A stretch of 64,000 bases of DNA from Ignavibacteriales bacterium (GCA_016177735.1 JACOUS010000017.1:1-64000); one strand, 5' to 3'; positions 52,862 through 63,997 are shown, counted from the stretch's first letter. Notes: generated by a model not told the origin, from the sequence alone. A program made the numbers and translations.

Positions 52862-54163
52862 ATGATTGCCCGTTATACACGTCCTGAAATGGGGAAAATT
52901 TGGGAAGACCAATTCAAATATGAAACTTGGCTGAAGATCGAAATACTTGCTTGCGAAGCCCGCTCTGAAATGGGCGATATTCCGAAAGAAGATTTGGAAC
53001 AGATAAAATCAAAAGCAAACTTCGATATCAACCGCATTCTTGAAATTGAAGAAACTACAAAACATGATGTGATTGCTTTCCTGACAAACGTTGCAGAATA
53101 TGTTGGTCCGGCTTCACGGCATATTCATTACGGAATGACATCTTCCGATATTCTCGATACTGCTCTCGCCTATCAAATGAAAACTGCCGGAGAAATTCTT
53201 TTAAAAGATTTGATCGATTTCAAAAATATTTTAAAGAAAAGAGCAATCGAACATAAAAGAACAATCTGCGTCGGCAGAAGTCACGGCATTCACGCAGAAG
53301 CATATTCGATGGGATTAAAATTTGCACTTTGGTTTGAAGAAGCAAAAAGAAATATTGCCCGGCTCGAAAAAGCAATCGAAATAATTGGTGCCGGAAAAAT
53401 TTCAGGCGCGGTCGGAACGTTCGATCATCTTTCCCCGAAAGTTGAAGAGTACGTTTGCAAAAAACTTGGATTAAAACCGGAACCGGTTGCAACACAAGTT
53501 GTTCAGCGTGACCGTCATGCAGAATTTTTGAACACGATTGCAATTATCGGTGCATCTCTCGAAAAAGTTGCAATCGAGATACGCCACCTTCAACGCACAG
53601 AAGTTTTAGAGGCTGAAGAATATTTTTCGAAGGGACAAAAAGGATCATCTGCAATGCCGCACAAACGCAATCCGATAGTTAGCGAAAGAATAACCGGCTT
53701 GGCTCGTTTACTACGCGGCAATGCTATGGCTGGCTTGGAAAATGTTGCTCTCTGGCACGAACGCGACATCTCACATTCTTCCGTTGAAAGAGTTATCGTT
53801 CCCGATAGCTGCATCACTTTGGATTACATGTTCGGTTTAATTACACGTTTAGTTGATAACTTGATTATCTATCCCGAAAACATGTTGAAAAATTTAAATC
53901 TAACGCGCGGATTAATTTTCTCTCAGACAGTTCTTCTCAAACTTGTTGAAAAAGGAATTACACGCGAAGAAGCATACAAAATTGTTCAGGATTCTGCTAT
54001 GAATGTTTGGCAGAATTCGACTCACAATCTTAAAGATGAATTACAGAAATCCGAATCGGCTATGAAATTCTTATCCCAAAAAGATTTAGATGAAATTTTT
54101 GATCCGGACAAAATGTTAAAAAATTTGGATTATATTTTTTCGAGAAGTGTTGATAGCGACTAA
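52862..54163 (+). CDS. purB: Adenylosuccinate lyase
   Basis: A 433-residue enzyme of the fumarase/aspartase superfamily that cleaves adenylosuccinate and SAICAR in purine synthesis. GMTSSDILDTA, VGRSHGIHAEAYSMGLK (the catalytic histidine) and the signature SSAMPHKRNPI in the flexible catalytic loop are all intact. It begins directly after the protease stop codon, with GGAG nine bases upstream inside that gene, so the two are coupled. Confidence 0.96.
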   Translation: MIARYTRPEMGKIWEDQFKYETWLKIEILACEARSEMGDIPKEDLEQIKSKANFDINRILEIEETTKHDVIAFLTNVAEYVGPASRHIHYGMTSSDILDTALAYQMKTAGEILLKDLIDFKNILKKRAIEHKRTICVGRSHGIHAEAYSMGLKFALWFEEAKRNIARLEKAIEIIGAGKISGAVGTFDHLSPKVEEYVCKKLGLKPEPVATQVVQRDRHAEFLNTIAIIGASLEKVAIEIRHLQRTEVLEAEEYFSKGQKGSSAMPHKRNPIVSERITGLARLLRGNAMAGLENVALWHERDISHSSVERVIVPDSCITLDYMFGLITRLVDNLIIYPENMLKNLNLTRGLIFSQTVLLKLVEKGITREEAYKIVQDSAMNVWQNSTHNLKDELQKSESAMKFLSQKDLDEIFDPDKMLKNLDYIFSRSVDSD

Positions 54164-54216
54164 CAATACATTTCTTTATTTCAAAACGAAGCAGTAAACT
54201 TTCCTAATAAAAATTG

Positions 54217-54257
54217 GCAGTTCGGATTTCAGAAAAATTTGGACTGCATTTTTTTTT
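54217..54257 (+). terminator. Probable intrinsic terminator after purB
   Basis: GCAGTTC (54,217-54,223) can pair with GGACTGC (54,241-54,247) around a 17-base loop and is followed by nine T residues. The stem is short with one G-U pair, so efficiency is uncertain. Confidence 0.55.
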
Positions 54258-54296
54258 ACTATTACCCTTTCATAAATTTCTTTTTTAAACCAATTC

Positions 54297-54325
54297 TTGA
54301 CAAAACTTCAATCAATACATATTTT
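54297..54325 (+). promoter_or_regulatory. groES-groEL promoter
   Basis: A consensus -35 box TTGACA at 54,297-54,302 is followed after 17 bases by TATTTT (54,320-54,325). The -10 box abuts the CIRCE operator, so repressor binding would block RNA polymerase. This indicates a standard housekeeping sigma factor in this organism. Confidence 0.7.
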
Positions 54326-54350
54326 AGCACTCGCAAATTTAGAGTGCTAA
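54324..54350 (+). promoter_or_regulatory. CIRCE operator (HrcA-binding site)
   Basis: A perfect TTAGCACTC-N9-GAGTGCTAA inverted repeat 28 bases before the groES ATG. It matches the CIRCE consensus, bound by the HrcA repressor, which releases on heat shock. An hrcA gene is not in this window. Confidence 0.97.
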
Positions 54351-54378
54351 TACAAACTAATCAATAATGGAGGTTAAA

Positions 54379-54675
54379 ATGGCTGATTTCAAAATCAAAC
54401 CTTTGGCGGATCGCGTAATTGTAAAACCAAAAGAAGCCGAAGAAACAACAAAAGGGGGAATTATTCTTCCCGATACGGCAAAAGAAAAACCGATTGAAGG
54501 CACTGTTGTAGCAGTCGGCGCCGGCAGAGTTACAGAAGACGGAAAATCAGTTCCCATGAACGTAAAAGCTGGCGATACAATTTTATACGGTAAATATTCG
54601 GGCACAGAAATCAAGATAGAAGGCATTGAATATTTGATCATGCGCGAAAGCGATATTTACGGAATAGTAAAGTAA
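54379..54675 (+). CDS. groES: Co-chaperonin GroES
   Basis: A 98-residue Gro[18 protein letters not shown] at the N-terminus, a mobile loop [14 protein letters not shown], and the C-terminal [13 protein letters not shown]. It caps the GroEL ring. The start is the ATG at 54,379, with GGAGG five bases upstream; the ATG four codons earlier overlaps that site. It is controlled by the CIRCE operator just upstream and transcribed with groEL. Confidence 0.98.
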   Translation: MADFKIKPLADRVIVKPKEAEETTKGGIILPDTAKEKPIEGTVVAVGAGRVTEDGKSVPMNVKAGDTILYGKYSGTEIKIEGIEYLIMRESDIYGIVK

Positions 54676-54718
54676 TAGAGCGTTCCTTCAAAAAAGAAAA
54701 CGCAAAAAAAAAGTTTGA

Positions 54719-56371
<1,653 letters not shown>

Positions 56372-56420
56372 GAGCAAGTATAAGTAGTTAGTATAAAGTA
56401 TAAGAAGAAATACATTTACT

Positions 56421-56448
56421 AAAAATCCCGCCTTGGCGGGATTTTTTT
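56421..56448. terminator. Bidirectional intrinsic terminator between groEL and the UXS-like gene
   Basis: AATCCCGC and GCGGGATT form a GC-rich stem around a CTTG tetraloop, with A-rich flanking on one side and a seven-T run on the other. Genes on both sides converge here, so it can serve both groEL (plus) and the minus-strand epimerase. Confidence 0.9.
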
Positions 56449-56475
56449 ATGAATAGAAATAAAATTTACTTTTCC

Positions 56476-57417
56476 CTATCCAACAGATTTTCTAAAATAT
56501 TCCAAAGTAAGTTTTAGTCCTTCTGCTCTGCTTACTTTTGGCTCCCATCCTAAAATTTCTTTTGCGCGTGTAATATCCGGCTGGCGGATTTTCGGATCAT
56601 CAACCGGTAAATCTTTATAAACAATTTTGCTTTTGGAATCACAAAGTTTAATTACTTCTTCTGCAAATTCTTTCAAAGAAATTTCTTCCGGGTTGCCAAT
56701 ATTGACCGGGTTAGCTTCATCGGACATCAGCAATTTGAAAATCCCGTTGATGAGATCATCAACGTAACAAAAGCTTCGAGTCTGCGAGCCGTCGCCGAAT
56801 ACTGTTACATCTTCGTTTTTCAAAGCTTGCGAAAAGAAAGCCGGCAAAGCTCTGCCGTCATCGGTGCGCATGCGCGGACCGTACGTATTAAAAATTCTCA
56901 CGATGCGTGTCTGCAAACCATGATAGCGGTGATACGCCATCGTCATCGCTTCGGCAAAACGTTTGGCTTCATCATAAACACCGCGCGGACCAACCGGGTT
57001 AACATTCCCCCAGTAATCTTCCGTCTGCGGATGAATCAGCGGGTCGCCGTAAACTTCCGAAGTTGAGGCGAGTAAAAAGACTGCCTTTTTTTCTTTCGCT
57101 AATCCGAGTGCTTTGTGGGTGCCAAGCGAACCGACTTTGAGCGTTTGAATCGGAAATTTTAGGTAGTCAATCGGGCTTGCCGGGGATGCAAAGTGAAGTA
57201 CATAATCAACATGAGAAGGGACGTGTATAAAATTTGTTACATCCAATTTTATAAACTGGAATTTCTCGTTGCCGAAAAGATGTTCGATATTTTCAAGCCT
57301 TCCGGTTATGAGGTTATCAATACAAATAGCTTTGATATTTTCGCGAATCAATCGATCGCAAAGATGTGAACCGAGAAAACCGGCACCGCCGGTTACAACA
57401 GCAATTTTAGTGTGCAT
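56476..57417 (-). CDS. UDP-glucuronate decarboxylase-like extended SDR
   Basis: A 313-residue extended SDR of the UXS (UDP-xylose synthase) group: [28 protein letters not shown] (diagnostic for UXS), [20 protein letters not shown] and [10 protein letters not shown]. It would convert UDP-glucuronate to UDP-xylose or the 4-keto-pentose. Its ATG overlaps the stop of the Wzc-like gene (TAATG), so it belongs to that operon. The final substrate may differ, as UXS-like enzymes without the transmembrane domain vary. Confidence 0.9.
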   Translation of the reverse strand: MHTKIAVVTGGAGFLGSHLCDRLIRENIKAICIDNLITGRLENIEHLFGNEKFQFIKLDVTNFIHVPSHVDYVLHFASPASPIDYLKFPIQTLKVGSLGTHKALGLAKEKKAVFLLASTSEVYGDPLIHPQTEDYWGNVNPVGPRGVYDEAKRFAEAMTMAYHRYHGLQTRIVRIFNTYGPRMRTDDGRALPAFFSQALKNEDVTVFGDGSQTRSFCYVDDLINGIFKLLMSDEANPVNIGNPEEISLKEFAEEVIKLCDSKSKIVYKDLPVDDPKIRQPDITRAKEILGWEPKVSRAEGLKLTLEYFRKSVG

Positions 57418-59660
57418 TAGGAAGTTTTTATTTTGTTTTTGAGTGAACCATTTACGGGTCGTGAATAATAATAGTAATATTTATAATACGAACTATAGCC
57501 ACTTCTGTAATTGAAATTATTGAGAAGAACGCCGAGAAAAGCGCTCTTATCGCGGTTCAAAATTTCAACCGATTTTTCCAACAAATCCATTTCCGTCTCA
57601 TTTGCCGAAACAACCAAAACTGTTCCGTCCACAACCTGAGCCAGTATTTCCGCATCGGTAACTGCAATAAGCGGCGGAGAATCAATGATAATATAATCAA
57701 ATTGATCCTTTAATTTTTCTAAAAATGCTTCCATCTGCGGCGAGCTTAAAATTTCGGAAGGATTAGGTGGAATTGTTCCGGCTGTAATATAAAACAGATT
57801 GTTTATTTCGGTTGTTCTAATTATCTCGTTGTAGGATGTCTGTCCAAAAAAGTAATCCGTAAAACCGGGGAAACGTTTGGTGTTGAAAACATTATGAACT
57901 CGCGGTTTTCTTAAATCAGCGTCGAGCAATAAAGTTTTTAAATTTGCATGTGCCATACTTCCGGCAAGATTAACCGATGTTGTTGTTTTTCCTTCTTGCG
58001 AAGTCGGCGAAGTTATCAGCAAAGTTTTTAATGTGTCTTTATCAATCTTGGAAAATTTAATCCGCGTACGCAAAGCGCGGTAAGCTTCGCTCGCACTTGA
58101 ATCCGGTTTCTTCGCAACAATAAATTCAAAATCTTTATTCCCGTTATCGATGCCTTCAATCCGCGGAATCCATGCAAGTATGTTTATGTTTTTATTCTGA
58201 ATATCTTCGGGAGTTTTAATCGTGTTATCGAAATGATTTCTTACAAACGCGAAAGAAATTCCAAGTCCGAATCCTAAAATTAATCCGACAATAACAATCA
58301 GCAGTCTATTCGGCTTGGATGGATTTTTCGGAACCAATCCTTTATCAACAATAAACACATTGCCCGGTACAGATTGCTCATTAATTATTGCCTGTTGATA
58401 TCTTTCTTCAACAAGCAGATATAATTTTTCGTAGGCAGTCCGCTCCCTTTCAAGCCGCGCCAAATCAATTGTGCTGGTCGGCAATTTATTTAATCTTTTG
58501 TCGTAATCGCTTACTATCTCACTCAGCTTTTTATAAGATGCAAGCAGTGATTGATATTTAACTTCCTCTTCCAAAACTTTTTTAGTGAGATCTTTGATTT
58601 CTTCCGGGCTTGAAGATAACACACCGGCTCTATAAACCGAAAGTTGATTATTCAACTGTTCCTTTAAAGCATTTATTTTGGCATCGATACCGGTAATCAT
58701 TTCACTTTTTCTTGTACTGCCGGCAGAACCTGATACTGCTCTGTCCCTTTGTGTTTTTAAATCTGCTATCTGTAACTGCAAGTTTTTAATGTACGGTTCA
58801 GTTGCAAAACTTTCGATGTAATTTTTTATTTCGGGGTCTTGCTTGGCAAGTTCATTCTTATACTGATTGAGTGTTTTTTCGGCAACAGTCAGATCTATTT
58901 TTGTTGCATTCATTTTGGATTCAAAATCAGTAGATTGCTCGATGAGTGCTTTAGCTTGGTCCGGCAATTGTACAATGCCTCTTTGTTCCTGATAATTTTT
59001 TAATGTTTCTTCAACTTGACCGAGTTCGTTAAGTTTTTCTTCTTTCTGCTGTGCTAAAAATTCTTTGATGGAAGTTAACAGTTGTCTGTTATAACTAAGA
59101 TTTATTTCGTTATAAGAATCTGCATAAAGGTTTGCAACTAAAGCCGCTTCTACCGGCGAAGTAGATTCAACGGTAATATCAACAATATCAAGTCCTCTTT
59201 TTTGATCTATTGAAACATCTCCTCCTAATGAAGAAATAATTGCATCAATATCTTTAGTACGCGGAACAGTACCTTTATCATCATCTTTAATAATAAGTGC
59301 AAACTTATTTTTTTTTCTGCTTGCCTTAAAGCTATCTATCAATGCGTAAGCTACTTTTTCGCGCAGTTTGTAGCTTTTGAGAATTTCGATTTCATTTGCG
59401 ATGAAGCGGTCACTGCCGAAATCCCGAAATTCGGGAATCAGCGGCGCTTCCAAAATATTTCCTTGCGGTTTGGTAATCTTTAATACCGTTACGGATTTAT
59501 AAATGTTTGGTGCATTAACAGCATAAATAATTGCCACCATTAAAGCCGTCAACGTTATTATAATAATCGGCAGAAGATTCAGTCTGATTAAATTTACGTA
59601 ATCCCTCAGCGAGTGCTGCGCTTCACCGCCAAGATTTCCGTTATTGCTGTTATTGTTCAT
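57417..59660 (-). CDS. Wzc-like polysaccharide co-polymerase and tyrosine kinase
   Basis: A 747-residue inner-membrane protein. The Wzz domain lies at the N-terminus with the first transmembrane helix near residue 35; a long coiled-coil periplasmic part (roughly 190-410) follows; the second helix is near 450-470. The cytoplasmic BY-kinase has Walker [12 protein letters not shown] (551-561), Walker A' [10 protein letters not shown] (577-586) and Walker B YIIIDSPP (656-663). The C-terminal tail is a tyrosine cluster, [12 protein letters not shown] (719-730), the expected autophosphorylation site. It sets chain length and couples polymerisation to export. AGGAG precedes the ATG. Confidence 0.93.
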   Translation of the reverse strand: MNNNSNNGNLGGEAQHSLRDYVNLIRLNLLPIIIITLTALMVAIIYAVNAPNIYKSVTVLKITKPQGNILEAPLIPEFRDFGSDRFIANEIEILKSYKLREKVAYALIDSFKASRKKNKFALIIKDDDKGTVPRTKDIDAIISSLGGDVSIDQKRGLDIVDITVESTSPVEAALVANLYADSYNEINLSYNRQLLTSIKEFLAQQKEEKLNELGQVEETLKNYQEQRGIVQLPDQAKALIEQSTDFESKMNATKIDLTVAEKTLNQYKNELAKQDPEIKNYIESFATEPYIKNLQLQIADLKTQRDRAVSGSAGSTRKSEMITGIDAKINALKEQLNNQLSVYRAGVLSSSPEEIKDLTKKVLEEEVKYQSLLASYKKLSEIVSDYDKRLNKLPTSTIDLARLERERTAYEKLYLLVEERYQQAIINEQSVPGNVFIVDKGLVPKNPSKPNRLLIVIVGLILGFGLGISFAFVRNHFDNTIKTPEDIQNKNINILAWIPRIEGIDNGNKDFEFIVAKKPDSSASEAYRALRTRIKFSKIDKDTLKTLLITSPTSQEGKTTTSVNLAGSMAHANLKTLLLDADLRKPRVHNVFNTKRFPGFTDYFFGQTSYNEIIRTTEINNLFYITAGTIPPNPSEILSSPQMEAFLEKLKDQFDYIIIDSPPLIAVTDAEILAQVVDGTVLVVSANETEMDLLEKSVEILNRDKSAFLGVLLNNFNYRSGYSSYYKYYYYYSRPVNGSLKNKIKTS

Positions 59661-59668
59661 TATTACTC

Positions 59669-60199
59669 CTAATTACGAACGATGTTTAATATCAGAATAG
59701 ATAATGAAATAAGAGCGCTGAAAATTGTAACCCAGATATTGATATAATCTTTTGTGTATAAACGGGGTGCACCGGGAACAACTAAAATATCTCCAGCGTC
59801 AAGATTTGGAATTCTCCGGTATTTACTTCCCAAACTTTGTTCCCACATAACATCGTTAAAATTAATTTTAACGAGTTCGCGCGTTCCGTCTTCTTTAGTA
59901 CGATAGAGTCTCAAATCTTCGAGATCGGAAGCATCGTTTGGTCCGCCGGCAAACGAAAGCAAATCGCTGACAGTTGTATAATTCGGCACAACATATTTAC
60001 CGGGATACTGTACAAATCCCCACACAGCCACTTTAATATTCACGGCATCTGGATCGGATAAATCAAAGTAGCCGGTTTGTTGTGTATATCTGTTTCTCAA
60101 ACTAGAGCCTAGTTCATAATCGGTAATTTGAGAAAAGGTTTGTGTTGTACTTATAAACAAAAAAATAATCAGGCTGAAGAACTTCCGGTAATTGTTCAT
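59669..60199 (-). CDS. Short SLBB-domain polysaccharide export protein
   Basis: A 176-residue protein with a signal peptide (residues 1-23) and an SLBB domain (about 50-145): VAVWGFVQYPGKYVVPNYTTVSDLLSFAGGP and later DAGDILVVPGAP. The Poly_export domain that begins Wza-type proteins is missing. Instead a C-terminal hydrophobic helix (about 155-174) anchors it. Wza proteins are about 350-380 residues, so this is a reduced form, perhaps a partner of a larger export protein elsewhere. It sits directly upstream of the Wzc-like kinase. Confidence 0.85.
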   Translation of the reverse strand: MNNYRKFFSLIIFLFISTTQTFSQITDYELGSSLRNRYTQQTGYFDLSDPDAVNIKVAVWGFVQYPGKYVVPNYTTVSDLLSFAGGPNDASDLEDLRLYRTKEDGTRELVKINFNDVMWEQSLGSKYRRIPNLDAGDILVVPGAPRLYTKDYINIWVTIFSALISLSILILNIVRN

Positions 60200-60213
60200 A
60201 CTGCCGCCTTTTT

Positions 60214-61089
60214 TTATTTATCGAGATCCGACACCTTTAATGTTAAGTTTAGAGACGAAAAATAGCTGCCCACCAAGCCCAGAAAAATTCCAATAGAGAA
60301 AGTGAAAATATGAAGAGTGAATATCTGATGTGAGAATTTAAGATTATTATATACTGCTGTCAACATTGTTAAAATTAAATAATTAATAATTATGCATGCG
60401 GCGGCAGATATAAATCCTATTATAATTCCGTTAATATAGAAGGGTATTTTCAGTGCATTCAATCTTGCACCAACAAGTTTCATTGTAGCATACAATGATT
60501 TTCTATTTTCAAGCTGAAGTTTGTTGTTTGTGTAAACCAAGTAAATCGACAGAAGAATTAATACAAGCGATAGAGCGTAAACAATAACTTTTGCCGATTG
60601 AAATATTCTGAGTATTCTCATAATTACGTTGTAATCATAAACTACATCATCAATTCCTTTTGTTGATGAGATATCGCGAAGATATCTATCAAAATTTTTT
60701 TGATTGATCATATCGTGCTTAAATTTTATTACAAAAGAATTCGGCAGCGGGTTCTCATTTAATACTTTGCGGAAATCTTCACCGGTTTCTCTTATAAATT
60801 CTTCTGCAGCTTCATCTTTGGAAATAAATCTCACAGAAGAAATGTATGTTCTGCCGGCGAATTCATTTTTAACATTTGATATTGTTTGCTGATCTAATCC
60901 TTCCGAAATGTAGGCGGTAACTTCAATTCTTTTGAGCACACGTTCCGAAAATTCGTTCGAAAGAAAGATCATCGAAACGGAAGCCGTGGTTAATATTATC
61001 GCCAAAGTTGTAATTGATATTGTTACAATTGTAGAAAACGGCGACCGTTTAAAAATTCTGAATGCTTCGGAAAAATAAAATGTTATCAT
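60214..61089 (-). CDS. ftsX: Cell division protein FtsX
   Basis: A 291-residue membrane protein with the FtsX layout: an N-terminal helix (residues 20-45), a large periplasmic domain containing YISSVRFISKDEAAEEF and ENPLPNSFVIKFK, then three C-terminal helices. FtsX with the ATPase FtsE governs peptidoglycan hydrolases at the septum. No ftsE gene is adjacent, which is unusual; it may be elsewhere. The polysaccharide export gene follows 14 bases downstream. Confidence 0.92.
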   Translation of the reverse strand: MITFYFSEAFRIFKRSPFSTIVTISITTLAIILTTASVSMIFLSNEFSERVLKRIEVTAYISEGLDQQTISNVKNEFAGRTYISSVRFISKDEAAEEFIRETGEDFRKVLNENPLPNSFVIKFKHDMINQKNFDRYLRDISSTKGIDDVVYDYNVIMRILRIFQSAKVIVYALSLVLILLSIYLVYTNNKLQLENRKSLYATMKLVGARLNALKIPFYINGIIIGFISAAACIIINYLILTMLTAVYNNLKFSHQIFTLHIFTFSIGIFLGLVGSYFSSLNLTLKVSDLDK

Positions 61090-61097
61090 AGCTCGGT

Positions 61098-61595
61098 TTA
61101 GAAATTTGATTCATCAATCCACCGTAATATTTTCCACTTTGCGTCATCGTCTTTTCTCAGCAGCAAGTTAACTCTGCCGTCAACGTAGATAATATCGGTC
61201 GGGTTGAATGTTATTGTTAAATTAAAACTCCTGATAATGTTGGTTGAATCGCCTGTAATAGTGACAATATTATTCCACACGAGATCAAGACTTTGTGTAT
61301 TCTGAAATAAACCGTAAGTAACTTTCATTTCTTCGTCTCTGCCCCATGATACATCGGCACCCAAATCGTAATTCCGGTAACTGAACGTAAAATTTTTATC
61401 CAGCAACTGGCTGTAGATTAAAGTATCCTTAAAAGTATAAGCATACTGAAGATTTCGGAAAACGCCCTCTACGTTTTTTTGATCGCTGATTAATCCTTTT
61501 TCCGCACTGAGGTTTTTATCAATTTGAGGTGCAAAAGGATTGGTACAGCTCCAAACAATAAACACGACAATAATTATATGAAAAAATTTATTAAT
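61098..61595 (-). CDS. Lipoprotein, probable ATT start codon
   Basis: A 165-residue lipoprotein if translation begins at an ATT codon (61,595-61,593). The first residues would be MNKFFHIIIVVFIVWSC, a normal lipoprotein signal with the lipidated cysteine at 17. No ATG, GTG or TTG gives a complete signal: the first GTG (61,565) leaves only six residues before the cysteine. The site AAGGGAGG (61,600-61,607) lies four bases upstream and the ATT overlaps the preceding stop as ATTAA, so translation is coupled. The mature domain (SYRNYDLGADVSWGRDEEMK, then KWKILRWIDESNF) is NTF2-like in pattern. I do not know its function. Confidence 0.75.
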   Translation of the reverse strand: MNKFFHIIIVVFIVWSCTNPFAPQIDKNLSAEKGLISDQKNVEGVFRNLQYAYTFKDTLIYSQLLDKNFTFSYRNYDLGADVSWGRDEEMKVTYGLFQNTQSLDLVWNNIVTITGDSTNIIRSFNLTITFNPTDIIYVDGRVNLLLRKDDDAKWKILRWIDESNF

Positions 61596-62169
61596 ATGTC
61601 CTCCCTTTCAAATCACTCCAGCAAGCGAAGTTATCTTTCTTGCTGTCTTGCCATTCGCCGATAGCCCATTGGTTTCTCGAATCAAGAAATATTTTAAACC
61701 GGCTTGAGCCCTGGTATTCGCCGGCAATTGAAGTGTTGGAGGAATTAACAGTCAATGTGTAATCAAACGAATAAACGGCGCTGTCGCCGAGCGGAGTATT
61801 GACAACATTGCTGTATTTCAAAGATATGCTTGAGCCTGATTGAATTTTCACAATCAAATTATTGAAATACTGCCGCTCGGAGCTGATGCCCCATGAACTT
61901 AATATTGGGTAAAGTACCGTAGAGCTTCCCGATGAAATGAAAGTGTATCTTTTATTTAAAAACGTTGAATCGACAAAACAAGCGAGATAGTTTTCCAAAA
62001 TCTTTTCTTCAACGGAAGATTTTAAATTTTGGAAAAGCAGATCGGGCGTAGTGGGTGTGATAAAATTTAAACCGGCGCTTTTCGGTTCTTCGGGTTCGCG
62101 TGTAGATAAAAGATCGCAAGAGTTTAACACAATTATTAACAGCGGTAATATGAAATATTCTTTTCTCAT
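61591..62169 (-). CDS. Lipoprotein, paralogue of its neighbour
   Basis: A 192-residue lipoprotein: hydrophobic stretch and VLNSC with the lipidated cysteine at 18. The mature part resembles the protein encoded immediately downstream: an early helix (FQNLKSSVEEKILENYLACF here, FRNLQYAYTFKDTLIYSQLL there), a middle strand with DSAVYSFDYTL, and a final RNQWAIGEWQD / DAKWKILRWID motif. These are NTF2-like-fold patterns and suggest a tandem duplication. The role, near ftsX and the envelope, is unknown. Confidence 0.75.
   Translation of the reverse strand: MRKEYFILPLLIIVLNSCDLLSTREPEEPKSAGLNFITPTTPDLLFQNLKSSVEEKILENYLACFVDSTFLNKRYTFISSGSSTVLYPILSSWGISSERQYFNNLIVKIQSGSSISLKYSNVVNTPLGDSAVYSFDYTLTVNSSNTSIAGEYQGSSRFKIFLDSRNQWAIGEWQDSKKDNFACWSDLKGRTY
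61600..61607 (-). promoter_or_regulatory. Ribosome binding site that decides the ATT start
   Basis: AAGGGAGG inside the last codons of the upstream lipoprotein gene, four bases before the ATT. No other in-frame start lies within reach of this site. Confidence 0.7.
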
Positions 62170-62338
62170 TTCATATCTGTTCCAAACTTTTTCGATTAGT
62201 ACTGTTTGCTAAATAATGTAAAATAGCAGCAACACAAAATATTTTGGAGTCTTGTATGTTTTGTAGAATAATATATTAGAAAGAATCGGTTCTATAATTT
62301 TTCTTATTCATATTTAAGAAGTTTGGGGCAACGGCACT

Positions 62339-63073
62339 TCATTTCGAAAAAATTATTATCAATCTCGGTGAATTTTCAATATCAAATTCTTCCCCCGAAT
62401 AATTTCCGAATAGGTTCTTTATTCGATAACCGTATGATAAAAATTTATTTTCGATAACTTCTTTCGAGTAAAGCTTAACCGATTCACAATATCTTACTTC
62501 GCATTCATCCGACGTAATTATGATTTCTTTGTTAACTCTGCCGCCGCTGATATTTCTTATTTCTTTAACTTTTTTATCAGATAAATTCTTTTCCGATTGA
62601 CAAACAATGTTCTTTTTTAAATGCGCTATGTTCATGTAATCGAAAACATACAAACCGTTTTCTTTCAAAAAAGAATGGGCTTCTTTTACAAAATGAAAAT
62701 TGTCATCATCATCTTCAAAATAACCGAAACTTGTGAAAAGATTAAGAACAGCATCAAACTTCTTCTTAAAAGTAATTGTTCTGAAATCAGCACGAAGTAA
62801 ATTGATCCCAATATTTTTTTTTGCGGCTTCTTCTTTCGCTTTGTTCAATAAAGTTGTGCTCAAATCAAAACCGGTAACATTAAATCCTCTTTCAGAAAAA
62901 AGAATTGAATGCCTTCCGGCACCGCATCCAGCATCAAGTAAAAATGATCCGGGTTTCAATCCGGTGTGTTTGATAATCAGATTTACCAATTCCTCGGCAT
63001 CTTTATCATCACGATGACGATAAACATCGAGGTAGTCTTCCGAATCAAACCAGTCTTTAAACCACTCGCCCAT
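62339..63073 (-). CDS. Class I SAM-dependent methyltransferase
   Basis: A 244-residue methyltransferase: LLDAGCGAGRHSILF (motif I) and VTGFDLSTTLLNKA, then FDAVLNLFTSFGYFEDDDDN, the Methyltransf_25/11 pattern in which the FTSFGYF region is common to a family often linked with recR or tRNA/rRNA genes. The substrate is not evident. It overlaps the recR stop codon (TAATG), so it is co-translated with recR. Confidence 0.88.
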   Translation of the reverse strand: MGEWFKDWFDSEDYLDVYRHRDDKDAEELVNLIIKHTGLKPGSFLLDAGCGAGRHSILFSERGFNVTGFDLSTTLLNKAKEEAAKKNIGINLLRADFRTITFKKKFDAVLNLFTSFGYFEDDDDNFHFVKEAHSFLKENGLYVFDYMNIAHLKKNIVCQSEKNLSDKKVKEIRNISGGRVNKEIIITSDECEVRYCESVKLYSKEVIENKFLSYGYRIKNLFGNYSGEEFDIENSPRLIIIFSK

Positions 63074-63669
63074 TACAAAGAAATTCTTCCGATAAAAGCT
63101 CTGCCGATAGTAGCAGCATCGGCAAATTCAAGATCGCCGCCAATCGGCAGCCCGCGTGCAATTCTCGAAATTTTAACAGCGTGTTCTTTTAAAATTCTCG
63201 TGATATAAAGCGAAGTTGTATCACCTTCTGCATCGGGATTTAATGCAAGTATTACTTCTTTTATCCCGTGTTGATCAATTCTATCAACAAGCTCTTTTAT
63301 TTTGAGAGAGTCGGCAGAAACATTTGCCAAAGGATTTAACACGCCGCCGAGCACGTGATACAATCCGTTAAACTCATTTGTGTTTTCTATTGCAATCACA
63401 TCGCTCACTTCTTCAACGACGCAGATAACCGAATGATCCCGTTTCTGACTCCGGCATATCTCACATTTTTCTTCTACAGAAATATTGAAGCAAACCGAAC
63501 AGAAACGAATTTTCGATTTCAACTCGCCCAAAGCATTTATTAAAGCATCTACATTTTCGCTGTCGCTTTTCAAAATATGAAGTGCCAAACGCTGAGCAGT
63601 TTTTCTGCCCACCGACGGAAGTTTGCTCAGCTCGTCAATCGCTTTTTGTAAAGGTTCTGCTATCAGCAA
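63073..63669 (-). CDS. recR: Recombination protein RecR
   Basis: A 198-residue RecR. The helix-hairpin-helix is LPSVGRKTAQRLALHIL; the four-cysteine zinc finger has Cys57, 60, 69 and 72; the Toprim domain carries VVEEVSDVIAIENT and LALNPDAEGDTTSLYI; and the Walker-like RGLPIGGDLEFAD follows. It loads RecA with RecF/RecO during gap repair. The start is TTG, one base after the ybaB stop, with GGGG about eight bases upstream. Confidence 0.95.
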   Translation of the reverse strand: MLIAEPLQKAIDELSKLPSVGRKTAQRLALHILKSDSENVDALINALGELKSKIRFCSVCFNISVEEKCEICRSQKRDHSVICVVEEVSDVIAIENTNEFNGLYHVLGGVLNPLANVSADSLKIKELVDRIDQHGIKEVILALNPDAEGDTTSLYITRILKEHAVKISRIARGLPIGGDLEFADAATIGRAFIGRISL

Positions 63670-63670
63670 A

Positions 63671-63997
63671 TTAAAACCCCGGAATGTTGAAACCTGGAGG
63701 AAGCATTCCTTTTGTTACACTTGCAATTTCTTCTTCAGCCATTTTACCGGCAGATTGAAGTGCTTTGTTTACAGCCGCAACAACAAGATCTTCGAGCATT
63801 TCTTTATCTCCGCTTTTTGCAATTTCATCATCTATAGTAATAGAAACAATTTCTTTTTTTCCGTTGGCTACAGCCTTTACCATTCCGCCGCCGCTTTCTT
63901 CGGTTACAGTTTTGTTTCCCAATTCTTCCTGAACTTTTGCCATATCCGATTGCATTTTTTGAATCTGCTTCAGCATTCCTTGCATATTTAAATTCAT
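63671..63997 (-). CDS. YbaB/EbfC nucleoid-associated protein
   Basis: A 108-residue protein with the family pattern: MQGMLKQIQKMQSDMAKVQEEL (given as MQGMLKQIQKM and SDMAKVQEEL), VTEESGGGMVKAVANGKKEI, and DLVVAAVNKALQSAGKMAEE. EbfC binds DNA as a dimer. The ybaB-recR order is conserved in many bacteria. The start lies three bases from the window edge; TAA immediately upstream may be the stop of the preceding gene, which is out of view. Confidence 0.93.
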   Translation of the reverse strand: MNLNMQGMLKQIQKMQSDMAKVQEELGNKTVTEESGGGMVKAVANGKKEIVSITIDDEIAKSGDKEMLEDLVVAAVNKALQSAGKMAEEEIASVTKGMLPPGFNIPGF

